A stretch of 64,000 bases of DNA from Pratylenchus scribneri (taxonomy: Eukaryota > Nematoda > Chromadorea > Rhabditida > Pratylenchidae), in NCBI GenBank assembly GCA_030063045.1, contig JAQSEB010000022.1, positions 992,001-1,056,000 of the forward strand, written 5' to 3'. Positions 27,225 through 38,599 of this stretch are shown one piece after another; the first letter of the stretch is position 1; each line of letters starts with the position of its first letter. The notes under the pieces are model-generated. The model saw only the letters and a program-made list of their open reading frames with translations, ran no database searches and had not been told where the DNA came from. The position numbers and the translations under genes were made by a program.

Positions 27225-27698
27225 TAGGGTTAATTACCCGTTGGCGGGTAGGGTACCCGCAAGGATTTTGGGTAAATTACCCGACCCGAACCCCAAATAC
27301 CCGCATTACCCGATACCCGACTTTTCATTACCCGACTACCCGCCTACCCGAAACCGCTATTTTTTAGCGGATTTTTACCACTTTTTGGATCTATATGCCG
27401 GATTTTTTTTATTTTGGAGATGAGAACCATGTCAATATGGTCATTTAAAAACAAATAAAGGTAAATAAAAGAATTTAGTAAAGATAAAAAAAATTAATTT
27501 TTTATTTGAACAATTTTTTAATTTGAGTTGAGTAAGCAAATTTCAAAAAAAAATTACAATCCCCCAAACGAGATCGGGTCGGGTACTACCCGCGGGTAAT
27601 TTTCGAGGGTAACCTACCCGACTCGATACCCGAATCCAAATTACCCGCATTACCCGATACCCGACTTCTCATTACCCGGTCCCGGGTAATTAACCCTA
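27225..27698. mobile_element. hAT-like MITE, TACCCG word
   Basis: 474 bp with terminal inverted repeats TAGGGTTAATTACCCG and its complement. The interior is dominated by TACCCG/CGGGTA near both ends. Flanks are ATTTATTT on the left (27217-27224) and GTTTATTT on the right (27699-27706), an 8-bp target duplication with one mismatch. No transposase is encoded. Confidence 0.88.
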
Positions 27699-27706
27699 GT
27701 TTATTT

Positions 27707-28208
27707 TAGGGTTCAGCGGTACCGCAGTACCGGTCGGTACTGGTACCGAAGTACCGACCTTTGACCAGTACTGGTACCGATTTTGCCAGTACCGGTACCG
27801 ACATCGGTACTACCGGTACCGTTTTTTCAACTCGGTACTAGTCGGTACTTACAAGCACTCCCTAAAATGGCATTTTTGGCCAAATTTTTATTTTTTTTTT
27901 AAATTTTCTTCTTTAAAATGAAAATTTCACTCAAATTTAAATCTTTTATGAAGCTATTTTTTATTTCTCTGTATCAAAAATTTTTGATTTTTGAAAGAAA
28001 AAAAATTGATTTTTTAAAAATTTTTATGATTTTTTACCATTTTTTCTCCAGTACCGTCAGTACCGACTAGTACCAGTACCGACCAGTGCCGAGTACCGGT
28101 ACCGGGTACCGACCCTTAACTCAGTACCGGTACCGAATACCGAGTAGGCTGGTACCGGCAAGTACCGGTACCGATTTTGATCCAAAGTACCGGTACCGCT
28201 GAACCCTA
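27707..28208. mobile_element. hAT-like MITE, GTACC word
   Basis: 502 bp with terminal inverted repeats TAGGGTTCAGCGGTACC and its complement. Both arms are packed with GGTACCG/CGGTACC words. A perfect 8-bp target duplication GTTTATTT flanks it (27699-27706 and 28209-28216). Its left duplication is the right duplication of the preceding TACCCG element, so the two are arranged back to back. Confidence 0.92.
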
Positions 28209-28291
28209 GTTTATTTCCATTTTAAAATTTAAATTTTCATTTGCACCATAGTGGAATCGACCTGGTACCGGATTTTATTAGGCAAATTCAC

Positions 28292-29170
28292 CTGTTCAAA
28301 ACTAAATAGCGATAAATGAATTGGACAACATAATTGAACAATGAGACATAGATTTAAAAAACATAGCAAATATAGGCCATAAAGCCAAAAACACGATAAT
28401 CTGGATTCTGAATTTGGATGAGGCCATTCAGCCATCGGGCATTGCCCCCTTTTGATGTTGAGAAATTAATCTGTTTATTTAATAAGAAAATTTTTAAAAA
28501 AATGTAAAATTCATTGCACGATAAATCTTCTGCTCAATTGTAAAAAATTTTAATATAAAATGAATTAAAATATTTTATAATACAGTGAAATTGACAAATA
28601 TTATAACGGTCAAAATTTATGCCAGAGCCCTAAACCTAATAATCTCTTAAGACCTATCTAATGATTTTGAATTGATCGAACCAATTTTTATCAAAGTTAA
28701 CAAAATATTCAAGAAGTTGAATACTGTTTGATTTTAACTAAACCATAGCAAATTATAAACTATATTAAATGCATCTTATCGTGCTGCGTACTCTTTCCAA
28801 TACCCCTATCCATAATATACATTTCGAAAATTTCATTTTTTTTTCGACAAATTAATTCTCTCAATTTATTTAATCTATTAAATAATAATGCGAATTTATT
28901 TAAAATTAACCGGTTGAGCAAGATGTATGGAAATCAGTAAAAGCATATCAGTTATGCAGGTTTGTATCAAAATCTGGTAGAATAAAATGGGGATTAATCA
29001 AAAATAATATGAATGGGAGCATCTTTATTCTTTACTCGACTGTAAATTTGCATTTCTTTTGGCGTATGATGAAGAATTAGTCTTGCCAAAAAACAATTGA
29101 AGACAATGCCAAATGAAAATGTTGACCATGATATGGTGGAGACAATTTGTCGAATTAGGGAATAACCCAT
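28292..29170 (-). pseudogene. Broken Srd-like seven-transmembrane receptor
   Basis: Exon 1 (29036-29170) encodes MGYSLIRQIVS, then FSFGIVFNCFLARLILHHTP, then KEMQIYSR. This is the first transmembrane helix and the TPKEM.IYSR loop typical of nematode Srd/Str receptors. A later exon (28292-28470, in phase) encodes GFMAYICYVF, an in-frame TAA at 28354-28356, then FNYVVQFIYRYLVLNR, which matches the QFIYRYL segment of TM3. Spacing around the stop is as expected, so the TAA looks like a nonsense mutation, not an intron. The exon for TM2 and everything after TM3 were not found. The GTACC element ends 83 bp beyond the last exon. Confidence 0.7.
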
Positions 29171-29932
29171 TTTTGGCTTATTAAATTTTGGAAATGAAAA
29201 TTGTATAAAATTTCAAAAATGAAAAGTGAATTTAAAACTAATTTTAATGCAGCAGATAAGATTCAAAATGCTTTTTTATAGAGCGAATAAAGGAAATAAT
29301 TTTAATGGTAATTGGTAATTAAAAAAATGATAAATGTCTTGACGCTATAAATGTAAAATCAAAATATGTACAATGTGAATCATTAAAATAGTACATTTAA
29401 TGTCCTCAAAGGATGGATTAAGTGTGAACTGAGGACTTATTTAATTGGAATGAATGCGCGAATATTAGTTCATTATTTTGAGCAAACAAATTATTTTCGC
29501 TCGAATCCATATTTTATGAAAAGCGATAAGCGATGACATTTTCTTTTCAATAATATTTTTGAGAATCTACAAAAAAATGCATTTTTTATAGAGACCGGCA
29601 GCTACGGCAAAATTTGATAATTAATGATTAAAAAAATTCTACTTCCATTTGAATAAAAAAAATTGGATTTATCTTGAATAAATTTTAATATTTTTTACAA
29701 TGTCATTTTCATTTTGAAATAATTGAAAAATTTGAACCAAAAAGAAAAGCAGAGAGAATAGATTTAAGGAAGGAAAAACTTATGGATTTTTGATAAAATC
29801 TCAAAATAAAAACCTTCAAGAAATAAATATTATAAATAAATAGAAAAGATAAACGGAAGAATGAAGGAATGGGGAAATGTATAATTTCGTTATCCGTCAC
29901 TTAAATATATCTTCAACAGAATATTATATAAA
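29171..29932. other. Intergenic, partly duplicated at 60.6 kb
   Basis: No coding evidence. The stretch 29740-29830 (GGAAAAACTTATGGATTTTT, then AAATCTCAAAATAAAAACC) recurs at 60625-60675. Both lie just 3' of minus-strand candidate small-protein frames, suggesting a shared 3' UTR or gene-family tail. Confidence 0.5.
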
Positions 29933-30175
29933 TTAGCATGGATCACATCCTACGCCAGCATACCAACAACAATTTGGACCGGTACAAGCAGCTTGGGTTG
30001 TGGCACCGCATGGATCCGATTCCAAATGCCCATTTACCATTGAATGGACACGATGAAGAGAATGATGATTGGAGTTTGGCTGCATCCAACAAAATGGAAA
30101 AGATGACTGACGATAATGAAAATGAGGGCCAGAAATCAACCAAAAAGCTTCTATAAAATTGACAATGAGCTTCAT
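29933..30175 (-). CDS. Small cysteine-rich secreted candidate
   Basis: An 80-aa frame on the minus strand beginning MKLIVNFIEAFWLISG, a weak signal-peptide-like stretch. It ends DPCGATTQAACTGPNCCWYA, then GVGCDPC. The tail spacing (CG-x6-C-x4-CCW) recalls part of a trefoil or similar small disulfide domain, but no complete family pattern is present. The 5' part may be mis-modelled: an alternative acceptor (GATGCAG) precedes the PNSNHHS stretch. The opposite-strand frame at 29938-30156 is rejected as its shadow. Confidence 0.4.
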   Translation of the reverse strand: MKLIVNFIEAFWLISGPHFHYRQSSFPFCWMQPNSNHHSLHRVHSMVNGHLESDPCGATTQAACTGPNCCWYAGVGCDPC

Positions 30176-31178
30176 TGAATTAAATTATTCCATTTATTTT
30201 AGTCCAATTTTCAATATGGCATGGAGGAAAGGTTGAAAAAGAATAATAAATTATTTTCGATTCAATTCGTCGAATCGTTCCATTGTTTTTTGTTCGTTCA
30301 ATATGCAATTTAAATTCATTAATTTTTCAATTTTTTTGGAGTTCTGCCTCAATCCATTCTTTCAAATTTTGGAGTATTTTCTAACTCGCTAGATTTTTTT
30401 TTGTGATAAATTTTTCTATTTTGCTGAGAAAAAACTTCTTGTCTATATTACCTATATTATTGTTGTCCTGCTGGTAATAATATTGTCATTCATTTCAAAA
30501 TTCATTCCTATCCAATTATTTTTTTCTATTATGAACTTTTTTTGTTCGCACTTCCAATTCGCATTATTCACCCTTTCCTTTGTTAATTTTCAGAAAAGAA
30601 AATATAAAGCATAAATTGAAATGGCAGATGCCACCATTCCATTCTCAAGTTGACATTAAAAAATAAAATCAAAAACCCTTTCTATTATTTTGAATTATTT
30701 TTTGAAAGAATACAATATTTCATCATTTTTAACAATTATACCAACAATATGGGTGAATCGAAGAGGGCGTTACCATTATTTGCATTTAAAATCCAATTGC
30801 TGACTTATTCGCATGCATATAAAAACTAGCAAAACATTTTCAACATTATTCACTTAAATTTGCTCATCAAAATTTTAAATTTCAATTTAATTCAAATTTA
30901 AGATAAATATCATATTGTTTTATTTATAAAATTGGGCATTTTGCTTTTTTTTCAATTTTCTGATTATAATTTTCTGATCAATAATATTGATATCAAAATG
31001 CTCTAGAGAAAGAGATAAAAAAAAACACATATTTTCCTTTTTGAATATCTCATTAAACTGAAACGAATATTTCAATTTTACTAATAAATGTCCTACTAAA
31101 TTATATGAATTTTCGATTATTTTTTAGAAGAAAATAAATTATCTAATAATTCAATTTATTAATAAAATCACAATTAAA
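30176..31178. other. Intergenic, nothing recognised
   Basis: About 1 kb of AT-rich spacer upstream of the SPRY gene. No exon, RNA gene or repeat was identified. Confidence 0.6.
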
Positions 31179-33208
31179 ATGACTGAACAACAAAATGAAA
31201 ATGGATCTGCGCCTACGATCGAACAAATTTGCTGGCAAATGGGTCAAAAAATATCGGCAATGGAACAAGAATTGGCCAATTTGAAGAAGAATGGGAATGA
31301 GACAAATGCAAATGATACAATGAAGGAGGAAATTGTCGAGAAAGTGGAAAATGATGGTAATGGAAAAGATGAAGCATTGGATGGTCAAATTGTCGAAATG
31401 ATGGAAAGGATGAACAAATTGGAGAAAGAAAATGAACAATTGAAAACGGAAATGGCAAAATTGCGCGAAGAGAAGGCCGATAAACAGGCGGTTTGTTTTT
31501 AGCTCTTTATTTATTTTCGTAAATTAAAATTGGAACAAAAATAATTTTAAATTTTCAAAATATTTTTTGGATAATTTTGGATGCTTGCCAGTAAATATTA
31601 ATTTGGCATTAATTCGGTGAATAATATTTACGTAGCCATATTTTGAATAAGTCCATTGCCAATATTTATAAAATGTGAACTCATTGTTAATCATGGTTAA
31701 TATTGGCATTGGTTTTACCTGTTATGAAATAACTTATGGAGAAATATATACAAATTCATTATTACCATTCAAAATTATCTAAACGAAAATGTTAAAATTG
31801 AGAGGTATTAAAAAATTATCTTTGAAAGTTTCAAATTTTGGTTAATTTAAATTATAAAAATTATTTAAATGAATTTGCAATTTTAAGGTGAAAAAACTGT
31901 CCGAATGCATTGAGGAAATGAATGTCGAAATTCAAGCTCAACATTTGACGCCGAATAACAAATGGATTTTGGAGGAAGATGAGCAATATTTGAGCATTTT
32001 GGAGGGCAGCGATGAACTTGTTGTGGTCAAATCTGCTGGAAGCTTTCGGAATGGTAAATTTTAATTCCACTAATAAAATTATATATTAAAATTTAATATT
32101 TATAGGAAAATGGAATTCTGTTCGTGCCGAAATGCCCATTCCCGACTTCAAATGGAATACCAAAAAGCCATATATCGCAGTCTATTTTGAAGTGTCAATT
32201 CTCCAAGTGACCGATCGAAAGTAAGTATATAATTACCAAAAAAAAAACGAAATTTGTTGCTTTCATTTTATCCAAAATTCTATCCCAATCATGCTAAGGC
32301 CAATGCAAACATTTACCATTGGTATTAGGTCACATTTGTTAATGTTGGAATAATCTTACCAAGATGGGCAAATATGCACTTACAACAAAGTTCTATTCGT
32401 GTTTAAATAGATATATATATTATATATTTTAAATTATTAAAAGAAATCAATATTCAATATTAATAAATACACCGAACCATTTTCTCATTAATTTTTCACT
32501 CATTTTATTCCAGGATTCAAATCGGATTTTGTGATAAGGAATTTCCACTCAATGGCCCCTATATCGGCGGAAATTCATATCCTTATTCTTCCATTGGGAT
32601 TTGTCACAAAGGCGGAATGCGTGTGAATGGAGAATTCAAACACTTTGAAAAGGTCAATGGCAATGGCAATTGCGATTTTAGTGTCGGAGTGGTTGGAGTT
32701 GGTCTAATCCATTCACCGGTAGATTCAACGCTGAAAGCATTCGCCAGTTGCGATGGAGAATTTTTGGGTAAATTTGTTAACATTTTATAGCCCACAGATT
32801 TGGATAAATTAATTAGAGAAAAATTAATGGATTTGATTAAAAATTGTAAAAAGCACAGATAAAAAAAAAAACAAAATCGGGCAATTTTCATTTTTTCTGA
32901 TAGCTTTTTCGACTTTTTTTATCCCATTATTTTTATATCAAAATGTTTTAATAAATAATATTATGTATTAGATTGAAAAAATGGAATATTGTTTAAAAAT
33001 TCTATCATAAAATTTATTTTTTTAAGGATCGATTGAACTGCCTGCATATTTTTGCGGTCTGGAATTGTATCCGGCTGCCAGTTTGTTCTACAAGAATGAT
33101 AAAATTGAGGCGAATTTTGGCAAAACTGAATGGGCCTTCAATCCATATCAATTGGTTCCAACAATCAACGAAGAACATGACGAAAATGGTGATGGAGATG
33201 AATTCTAA
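31179..33208 (+). CDS. Coiled-coil plus SPRY-domain protein
   Basis: Five exons: 31179-31490, 31888-32053, 32106-32220, 32514-32767, 33027-33208; 342 aa, phases consistent. Residues 1-105 are charged and heptad-like (EMMERMNKLEKENEQLKTEM), a coiled coil. A SPRY fold follows: IQIGFCDKEFPLNGPYIGG, SIGICHKGG, DFSVGVVGVGLIHSP, AFASCDGEFLG, LELYPAASLFYKNDKIEANFG and WAFNP. The closing EANFGxxxWxF is typical of RanBPM/SPRYSEC-type SPRY domains, which bind other proteins. There is no signal peptide, unlike secreted SPRYSEC effectors of cyst nematodes, so this is more likely an intracellular relative. A DENGDGDEF acidic tail ends it. Confidence 0.85.
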
Positions 33209-33431
33209 TAAGAAGAATTAGAAATAAGAAAAGGCAAAAATTTTTGATAATTTTGATGAAATTATGCGATGAATTTTAATATTTTATTTTGCAATAAATT
33301 TGACATTGGTTTTACATTAAATGGAAATAAAAAATAAAGATTTTATATTAAATATAAAAAGTAAATCTCTTTAAAACATAAAAATATTATTATTCTCACA
33401 TTTAAAATTTTATTAAAAATATCATTAGATC

Positions 33432-33638
33432 CAGTGTTGTAAATACGTCCTCGTCTTTCGTCTCGTCCTCGTTTTCGTCCTCGTCTCGTCCTAGAAAAAA
33501 GACGAAATGACGAGACGAGAGACGAGGGGGTAAAAAGGCCAAGACGAAAAGACGAGACGAGACGAGAGACGAGGGGGTAAAAAGGGCAAGACGAAAAGAC
33601 GAGACGAGAGACGAGACTTTGAAATTTTTACAACACTG
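33432..33638. mobile_element. hAT-like MITE, GACGA word
   Basis: 207 bp with ends CAGTGTTGTAAA and TTTACAACACTG. A perfect 8-bp target duplication ATTAGATC lies at 33424-33431 and 33639-33646. The interior is almost entirely CGTCTCGTC/GACGAGACGAGAGACGAG. Non-autonomous. Confidence 0.95.
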
Positions 33639-33899
33639 ATTAGATCATAAAAAAAATAAATTAATTTGTAAAATAAAATGAAATAATTAAATTCCACTAA
33701 TCTATATTTTATTATTTTTTTTTTCTAAACTCTATTTTCACCTTTTATGCAAAATGTGAGAAAACTCGAATAAAATTTTCAAATTTATCAGAATATCATT
33801 TTTATTATTTAAAATTTAAGTAGAAATTGAACGATAAATCCACTTTTCTAGCTAATTATCATTTTTCACATTTTTTGTTGGATTCTATGAGGTTACTAA

Positions 33900-34125
33900 T
33901 GGTGTAAAATGGAACTACAAAGCATATACCATTTTATAGATCTCATCAAAACGCATCGATTGGTATATAATTTGTCTGATTTCGGCCCAAAATTTAAGGT
34001 ATTAAACCCTTTAACCGTCTTTTCGTTCCCGGTTCAAAACTTCTTAATTTGATAAAAATCAAATCATGGCATTTTATATACCATTCGATGCGTCTCGATG
34101 AGTTTTATAAATTGGTTAAAGGAAG
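33900..34125. repeat. Foldback repeat, copy 2 (partial)
   Basis: Inverted arms carry CTCATCAAAACGCATCGATT and, inverted at the other end, ATTCGATGCGTCTCGATGAG. The same arms occur in the fuller element at 43288-43624. No target duplication was found here. Confidence 0.7.
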
Positions 34126-35010
34126 ATTGTCCTCCGACGCCCAAGGGACCGATTTAAGGAAACGGGAGAAATCTGCTGCTGGAGTTTTTCGTGGGCCTGT
34201 ATTCTGGGTATGAGGGGAAGGCCATTGTATATTCTAAATCGACCTTGCCGAATCGTATGAGCCTAACTATTGTGGATTAAAAGGTCCAAAATTCGGGAGA
34301 GCAATAGGCGCAGATTTTGAAGATTCAAATTTCTCTTAGTTGCCTATCAATGTCTTTATTGTCCAATTTCGCATCCTATGATGCATATGGCTACCATTTC
34401 TTTGGTCCCATCTTCTTTGATCATAGAGGATTTTTAATAAAAAAAAAATTTAGACAAAAAATCCAAACAAATTGTGATTTTTTTCTTTTTCAAAATATTG
34501 AATGGATGGATAATGGAATATGACAAACAAAATAAAGGGGGAAAGACCTGTCACGAAAAATGGGTCAGGCCTCAGGCAGGCTTGAATAATGGCCAAATTT
34601 ACTGCTATTAGAATATAGTTTACGATGGTGCCTCCAATCAAACGCAAAAATAATATGAGAGCTTGGGAATTGGAAATGTTAACGGATTTATCATAAAAAT
34701 CAAATGATTGATTTGTGGCCGTAACTAAATTGAATTATTTACTTATTCGAAACAGTAAAGCCATTAATATTTTATTAGATGAATACTAATACTAATATTG
34801 GCCTCAAATGAAATGAATTCAATAAAAAATAATTTTCCATTGCCCATGTCGTTTTTTGATTGATTTGTTATTCCATTTATTTAATGTACGAATGATCACT
34901 TTTTCAGCATTCATCCAAATATTCTTTCTCCCTCTTATTGTAAAATGCCCAAAAATTGATTGGGGCTATTATGAAATTCTCAAATTAATGAAAATTCTTC
35001 TTTAAAGAAA
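34126..35010. other. Intergenic, slightly higher GC at 34130-34420
   Basis: The first 300 bp are less AT-rich than the surroundings and could hold a decayed exon, but no frame gives a recognisable domain. The last 150 bp act as 5' flank for the secreted gene at 35011 and share AATTCTTCTTTAAAGAAA before the ATG with its paralogue at 39340. Confidence 0.4.
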
Positions 35011-35370
35011 ATGAAAATTCCAACATTTTTAATTGCTAGTTTATTGTTAAATATTGCAACAATTTTTATTTGTACAAATGCTCTCGGTGAAGAAGAAAAT
35101 ATTCCAAATGCAGAAAATATTTATCCATCTCCTCCACCAAATAGACCACAAGAAGGCGAAGGAATAACAAGCGGACAAACAGAAACTGTGTATAATGAAA
35201 ATGATTTGGATGAAATTATAAATAAATTTAATCCAGAAGATTTAAATGAGATAATGGCATTGCTTGATGATGAGGAGATTGGAAATCAGGGGAATATTCC
35301 GACGATAATTGACCAGCAATCCATTCAAGTAATTCATCAATTCATTACCCAAACCAACTTGAGTAAATAA
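35011..35370 (+). CDS. Small secreted acidic protein, family S member 1
   Basis: Single-exon frame of 119 aa. It opens with a signal peptide (MKIPTFLIASLLLNIATIFI, then CTNALG), then EEENIPNAENIYPSPPP, a variable stretch, and a conserved acidic block NDLDEIINKFNPEDLNEIMA, then LLDDEEIG. Paralogues lie at 39340 and 42479 on the same strand. No known domain. Shared 5' flank (TTCTTTAAAGAAA then ATG) supports this start. Mature protein is short, acidic and cysteine-free: a candidate secreted effector of unknown function. Confidence 0.75.
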   Translation: MKIPTFLIASLLLNIATIFICTNALGEEENIPNAENIYPSPPPNRPQEGEGITSGQTETVYNENDLDEIINKFNPEDLNEIMALLDDEEIGNQGNIPTIIDQQSIQVIHQFITQTNLSK

Positions 35371-35844
35371 TTTAAATCTGCCCTCCCGGGGTATGAGTAA
35401 GAATTTTTTTGGAATAAATGCAAAAATATATCCGAGAATGCGTAAAAATCTGGGAATTTGTTGAGAAAGTGTAAAATTCTGAGGATTTTATGACAATATT
35501 ACCAATTCTCAAAATTATTTCCAAAATTTCGTACAATCTCAGAAATATTTTTAACAATATTCTCAAAAAAATTCCGAGCATTTATGAGAAAATGTTTATC
35601 AGCATGAATAAAATTTCGACAATATATCGAGAAATTTTACAATAATGAGAATATTGTTGGAAATTATAAGATTCTGAGAATCTTTTTGGGAATATCAAAA
35701 AATTGTGAGAAAAATTCTGAGAATCCCTTGTTGAATTTTGGCAAAATTTTTGGGAATAAAGTTGGAAAATAATTCCGAGAATTTTTAAACTTTTAGGAAT
35801 TTTTCTAAAAAAATTTAGATATTTTGGAATTTTTTAGGAAAAAA
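35371..35844. other. Low-complexity flank of the 187-bp array
   Basis: Rich in GAGAATTTT/TCTGAGAAT words like the array that follows but without a readable period. Probably degenerate repeat units. Confidence 0.5.
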
Positions 35845-36899
35845 AAATTATTGTGATAAAATTGCCAACTTAGAAATTTTTTGACTTTTAAAATAATTCT
35901 GAGAATATTCTGAAAATAAATTATAGAAATTTTCTGAGAATATTTCGAAAAGTGAAAAAATTTTAGATTTTAGAACTTTTCGAAAATATTTTTGAAAAAT
36001 TTTCACATTTTGAAAAATTTTTTGAAAAAATAATTTATTGTGATAAAATTGCCAACTTAGAAATTTTTTGACTTTTAAAATAATTCTGAGAATTTTCTGA
36101 AAATAAATTATACAAATTTTCTGAGAATATTTTGAAAAGTGAAAAAATTTTGGATTTTAGAACTTTTCGAAAATATTTGTGAAAAATTTTCATATTTTGA
36201 AAAATTTTTTGAAAAAATAATTTATTGTGATAAAATTGCCAACTTAGAAATTTTTTGACTTTTAAAATAATTCTGAGAATTTTCTGAAAATAAATTATAC
36301 AAATTTTCTGAGAATATAATAAAAAGTGAAAAAATTTTGAATTTTAGAACTTTTCGAAAATATTTCTGAGAATCTAGCGAAAAATTAAAAAATTTTTGAA
36401 AATATAATTTATTGTGATAAAATTGCTAACTTAGAAATTTTTTGACTTTTAAAATAATTCTGAGAATTTTCTGAAAATAAAATATACAAATTTTCTGAGA
36501 ATATAATAAAAAGTGAAAAAATTTTGAATTTTAGAACTTTTCGAAAATATTTCTGAGAATCTAGCGAAAAATTAAAAAATTTTTGAAAATATAATTTATT
36601 GTGATAAAATTGCTAACTTAGAAATTTTTTGACTTTTAAAATAATTCTGAGAATTTTCTGAAAATAAATTATACAAATTTTCTGAGAATATAATAAAAAG
36701 TGAAAAAATTTTGAATTTTAGAACTTTTCGAAAATATTTCTGAGAATCTAGCGAAAAATTAAAAAATTTTTGAAAATATAATTTATTGTGATAAAATTGC
36801 TAACTTAGAAATTTTTTGACTTTTAAAATAATTCTGAGAATTTTCTGAAAATAAATTATACAAATTTTCTGAGAATATAATAAAAACATTATAAAATTA
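35845..36899. repeat. 187-bp tandem repeat (about 5.5 copies)
   Basis: The landmark ATTGTGATAAAATTGC (GCC or GCT after it) recurs at about 35849, 36037, 36224, 36411, 36598 and 36784, a period of 186-188 bp. The last units are the most alike. The array is cut off on the right by the hAT-like MITE at 36908. Confidence 0.92.
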
Positions 36900-36907
36900 G
36901 TTATAAC

Positions 36908-37356
36908 TAGGGTTGCGCCCCCGTCCCCGCAAGTCCATCCCCGCATATCCCCGTCCCCGCAAACTCGGCCCCCGCGGGGATTCATCCCCGCGGGGATGAA
37001 CATGCACCCCATATTTTTGGATTTTTCAAGGAAAATGGAAAAAATTTTAAGCAAAATTTTTATAATTTTTGAATTTTTTTTATAATTTTTAAATTTTTGG
37101 CTAAAATTTTTTCACTACATGGCTAATATTCGCTAAAATTTTTCGCTACACGGCCATTATTGAGCAGAAATTTTTCTTTAGAAAAATTTTTGTGAAAAAT
37201 TAGATCTTTTTCAAAAATTCAGTCTATCCCCGTCCCCGCGGGGATCCCCGCGGGGATCCCCGCAAGGGTCATCCCCGTCCCCGTCCCCGCAAGTGCCATC
37301 CCCGCATATCCCCGTCCCCGCAAACTCAGCCCCCGCAGTGCGGGTGCGCAACCCTA
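36908..37356. mobile_element. hAT-like MITE, CCCCG word
   Basis: 449 bp with ends TAGGGTTGCGC and GCGCAACCCTA. An 8-bp target duplication GTTATAAC lies at 36900-36907 and 37357-37364. Both arms are built of CCCCGTCCCCGC and CCCCGCGGGG words, giving a strong GC island in very AT-rich DNA. It sits inside the end of the 187-bp array. No protein is encoded. Confidence 0.95.
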
Positions 37357-37493
37357 GTTATAACCGAAGCAAAAGGAAAAAAAATTAAACACCAAAAAAT
37401 AGAAAGGAAATTTATAATCGAGAAAGTGATCCATTCATTCATCGATCCATCCATTCGTATTCATAGAACGCAACTGATTTAATTTCTATGCTT

Positions 37494-37994
37494 CTAATCC
37501 TTTTTTTCGTCAGCATTTGTTGAATTTGCAGTCTTTTTTCCACTTTCATTCTTTGTTGTATTTCTAGATTGTCTCACAAATTTCATCCTTAATTTTGGTC
37601 TAGATTTTTTCTCATATCCATTCTTTGCCTTTTGTGTACCACTTGGAGATGGCATTTTCCCTTCATTCAGAGGATTTTGCTTTTGATCGAGAACATTATC
37701 CTGATTTTGGTCTTCCAACATTCTCTCCTCGTCAATTACCACAACTTTATGGTCTTTTGGAGGTTCAATCAACATAATTTCACTCGACGTTGGGTTATTT
37801 ATGAAACGTCCTAGACGTAGTTTTTCTCCTGCCCTGGTAAATATATCGAATTCTCGCATTTCAAAGTGACCGGGATCATCGCCCCCGCCACCGCCAACGC
37901 CACCACCACGGTCACCGCAACAACAACAGCCACCACCGTTTGTTGGATCCAAGTATGTCAAAAAGATGATCAAAATGGTTATGTTGAATATCAT
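37494..37994 (-). CDS. Secreted Gly/Cys-rich basic-tailed protein
   Basis: Single-exon frame of 166 aa on the minus strand. It has a signal peptide (MIFNITILIIFLTYLDPTNG), a glycine run with a CCCC cluster (GGGCCCCGDRGGGVGGGGG), a middle section with FDIFTRAGEKLRLGRFINNP, and a strongly basic tail (KKSRPKLRMKFVRQSRNTTK) that could serve as a nuclear-localisation signal. No known domain. Frames on the other strand here are shadows. Position among other small secreted genes and the leader plus basic tail make it a candidate secreted protein; function unknown. Confidence 0.65.
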   Translation of the reverse strand: MIFNITILIIFLTYLDPTNGGGCCCCGDRGGGVGGGGGDDPGHFEMREFDIFTRAGEKLRLGRFINNPTSSEIMLIEPPKDHKVVVIDEERMLEDQNQDNVLDQKQNPLNEGKMPSPSGTQKAKNGYEKKSRPKLRMKFVRQSRNTTKNESGKKTANSTNADEKKD

Positions 37995-38599
37995 ATTGTT
38001 CAGTATAATTCGAAAGCTAGCAATTGCAATCTTAAATGTGAAAATTTTATCAATTTTATCAAATTATACAATTTTATTTAAATCGGGAAAAAAATAAAAT
38101 TTTTGTTGGAAATTTCCTTCAATGAATACGATTTTTTTCTAAATAACATGGAAAATAACGAGTTGAAAACGATTTAAATATAATTTTATGAAATCAAATT
38201 TATTCAATGGCCCTTTTTAAATTTCTTTGGATTAAATTATAATTTTTTGAAATCAATTATTTCAAAAGCTATTTTTAAATTTCTTTGTATTATATTCCTA
38301 TTCTTTAATTTTAGTAGAATTATAGAAAAGATTGCGGCAAAAATATTTGAAAAAATGAATGGAAAATGCAAATAAATGTGGAACATTTCTGATATTGCCC
38401 ATTAATATAAATATCATTTTTGCTAATTTTTCTAACCGAGGCTGACAATTATTTATTTAGAAATGTCGACTTTTTTAATCTTTAAATTTAGGCTTAGCAT
38501 TGGGTAAAATAGCCTCTAATTTTTAAAGAATTAATGGATTTGAGAAAGTTTTTTTAGAGTTTTGGGAATTATAATTAATTTAATTTAAAATAAAATTGA
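37995..38599. other. Intergenic, nothing recognised
   Basis: AT-rich spacer between the minus-strand secreted gene and dispersed repeat copy 2. No exon or structured repeat was seen. Confidence 0.55.

Noticed and set aside
31213..31458. Minus-strand frames over the SPRY gene first exon
   Set aside because: Shadows of a coding exon whose plus-strand frame is supported by coiled-coil content and correct splicing into the SPRY domain.
31179..33208. Galectin as an alternative identity
   Set aside because: The galectin WGxE signature and spacing are absent, whereas SPRY landmarks (VGVGLIHSP, DGEFLG, EANFG) are all present in order.
34450..34647. Minus-strand frame with leader-like MRLIGGTIVNYILIAVNLAI
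   Set aside because: A GACAG/GTCTTTCC donor exists, but no convincing downstream exon with matching phase could be found. Kept only as a weak possibility.
37866..38081. Plus-strand Thr/Ala-rich frame ATANATTTVTATTTATTV
   Set aside because: Antisense shadow of the glycine-rich part of the minus-strand secreted gene.
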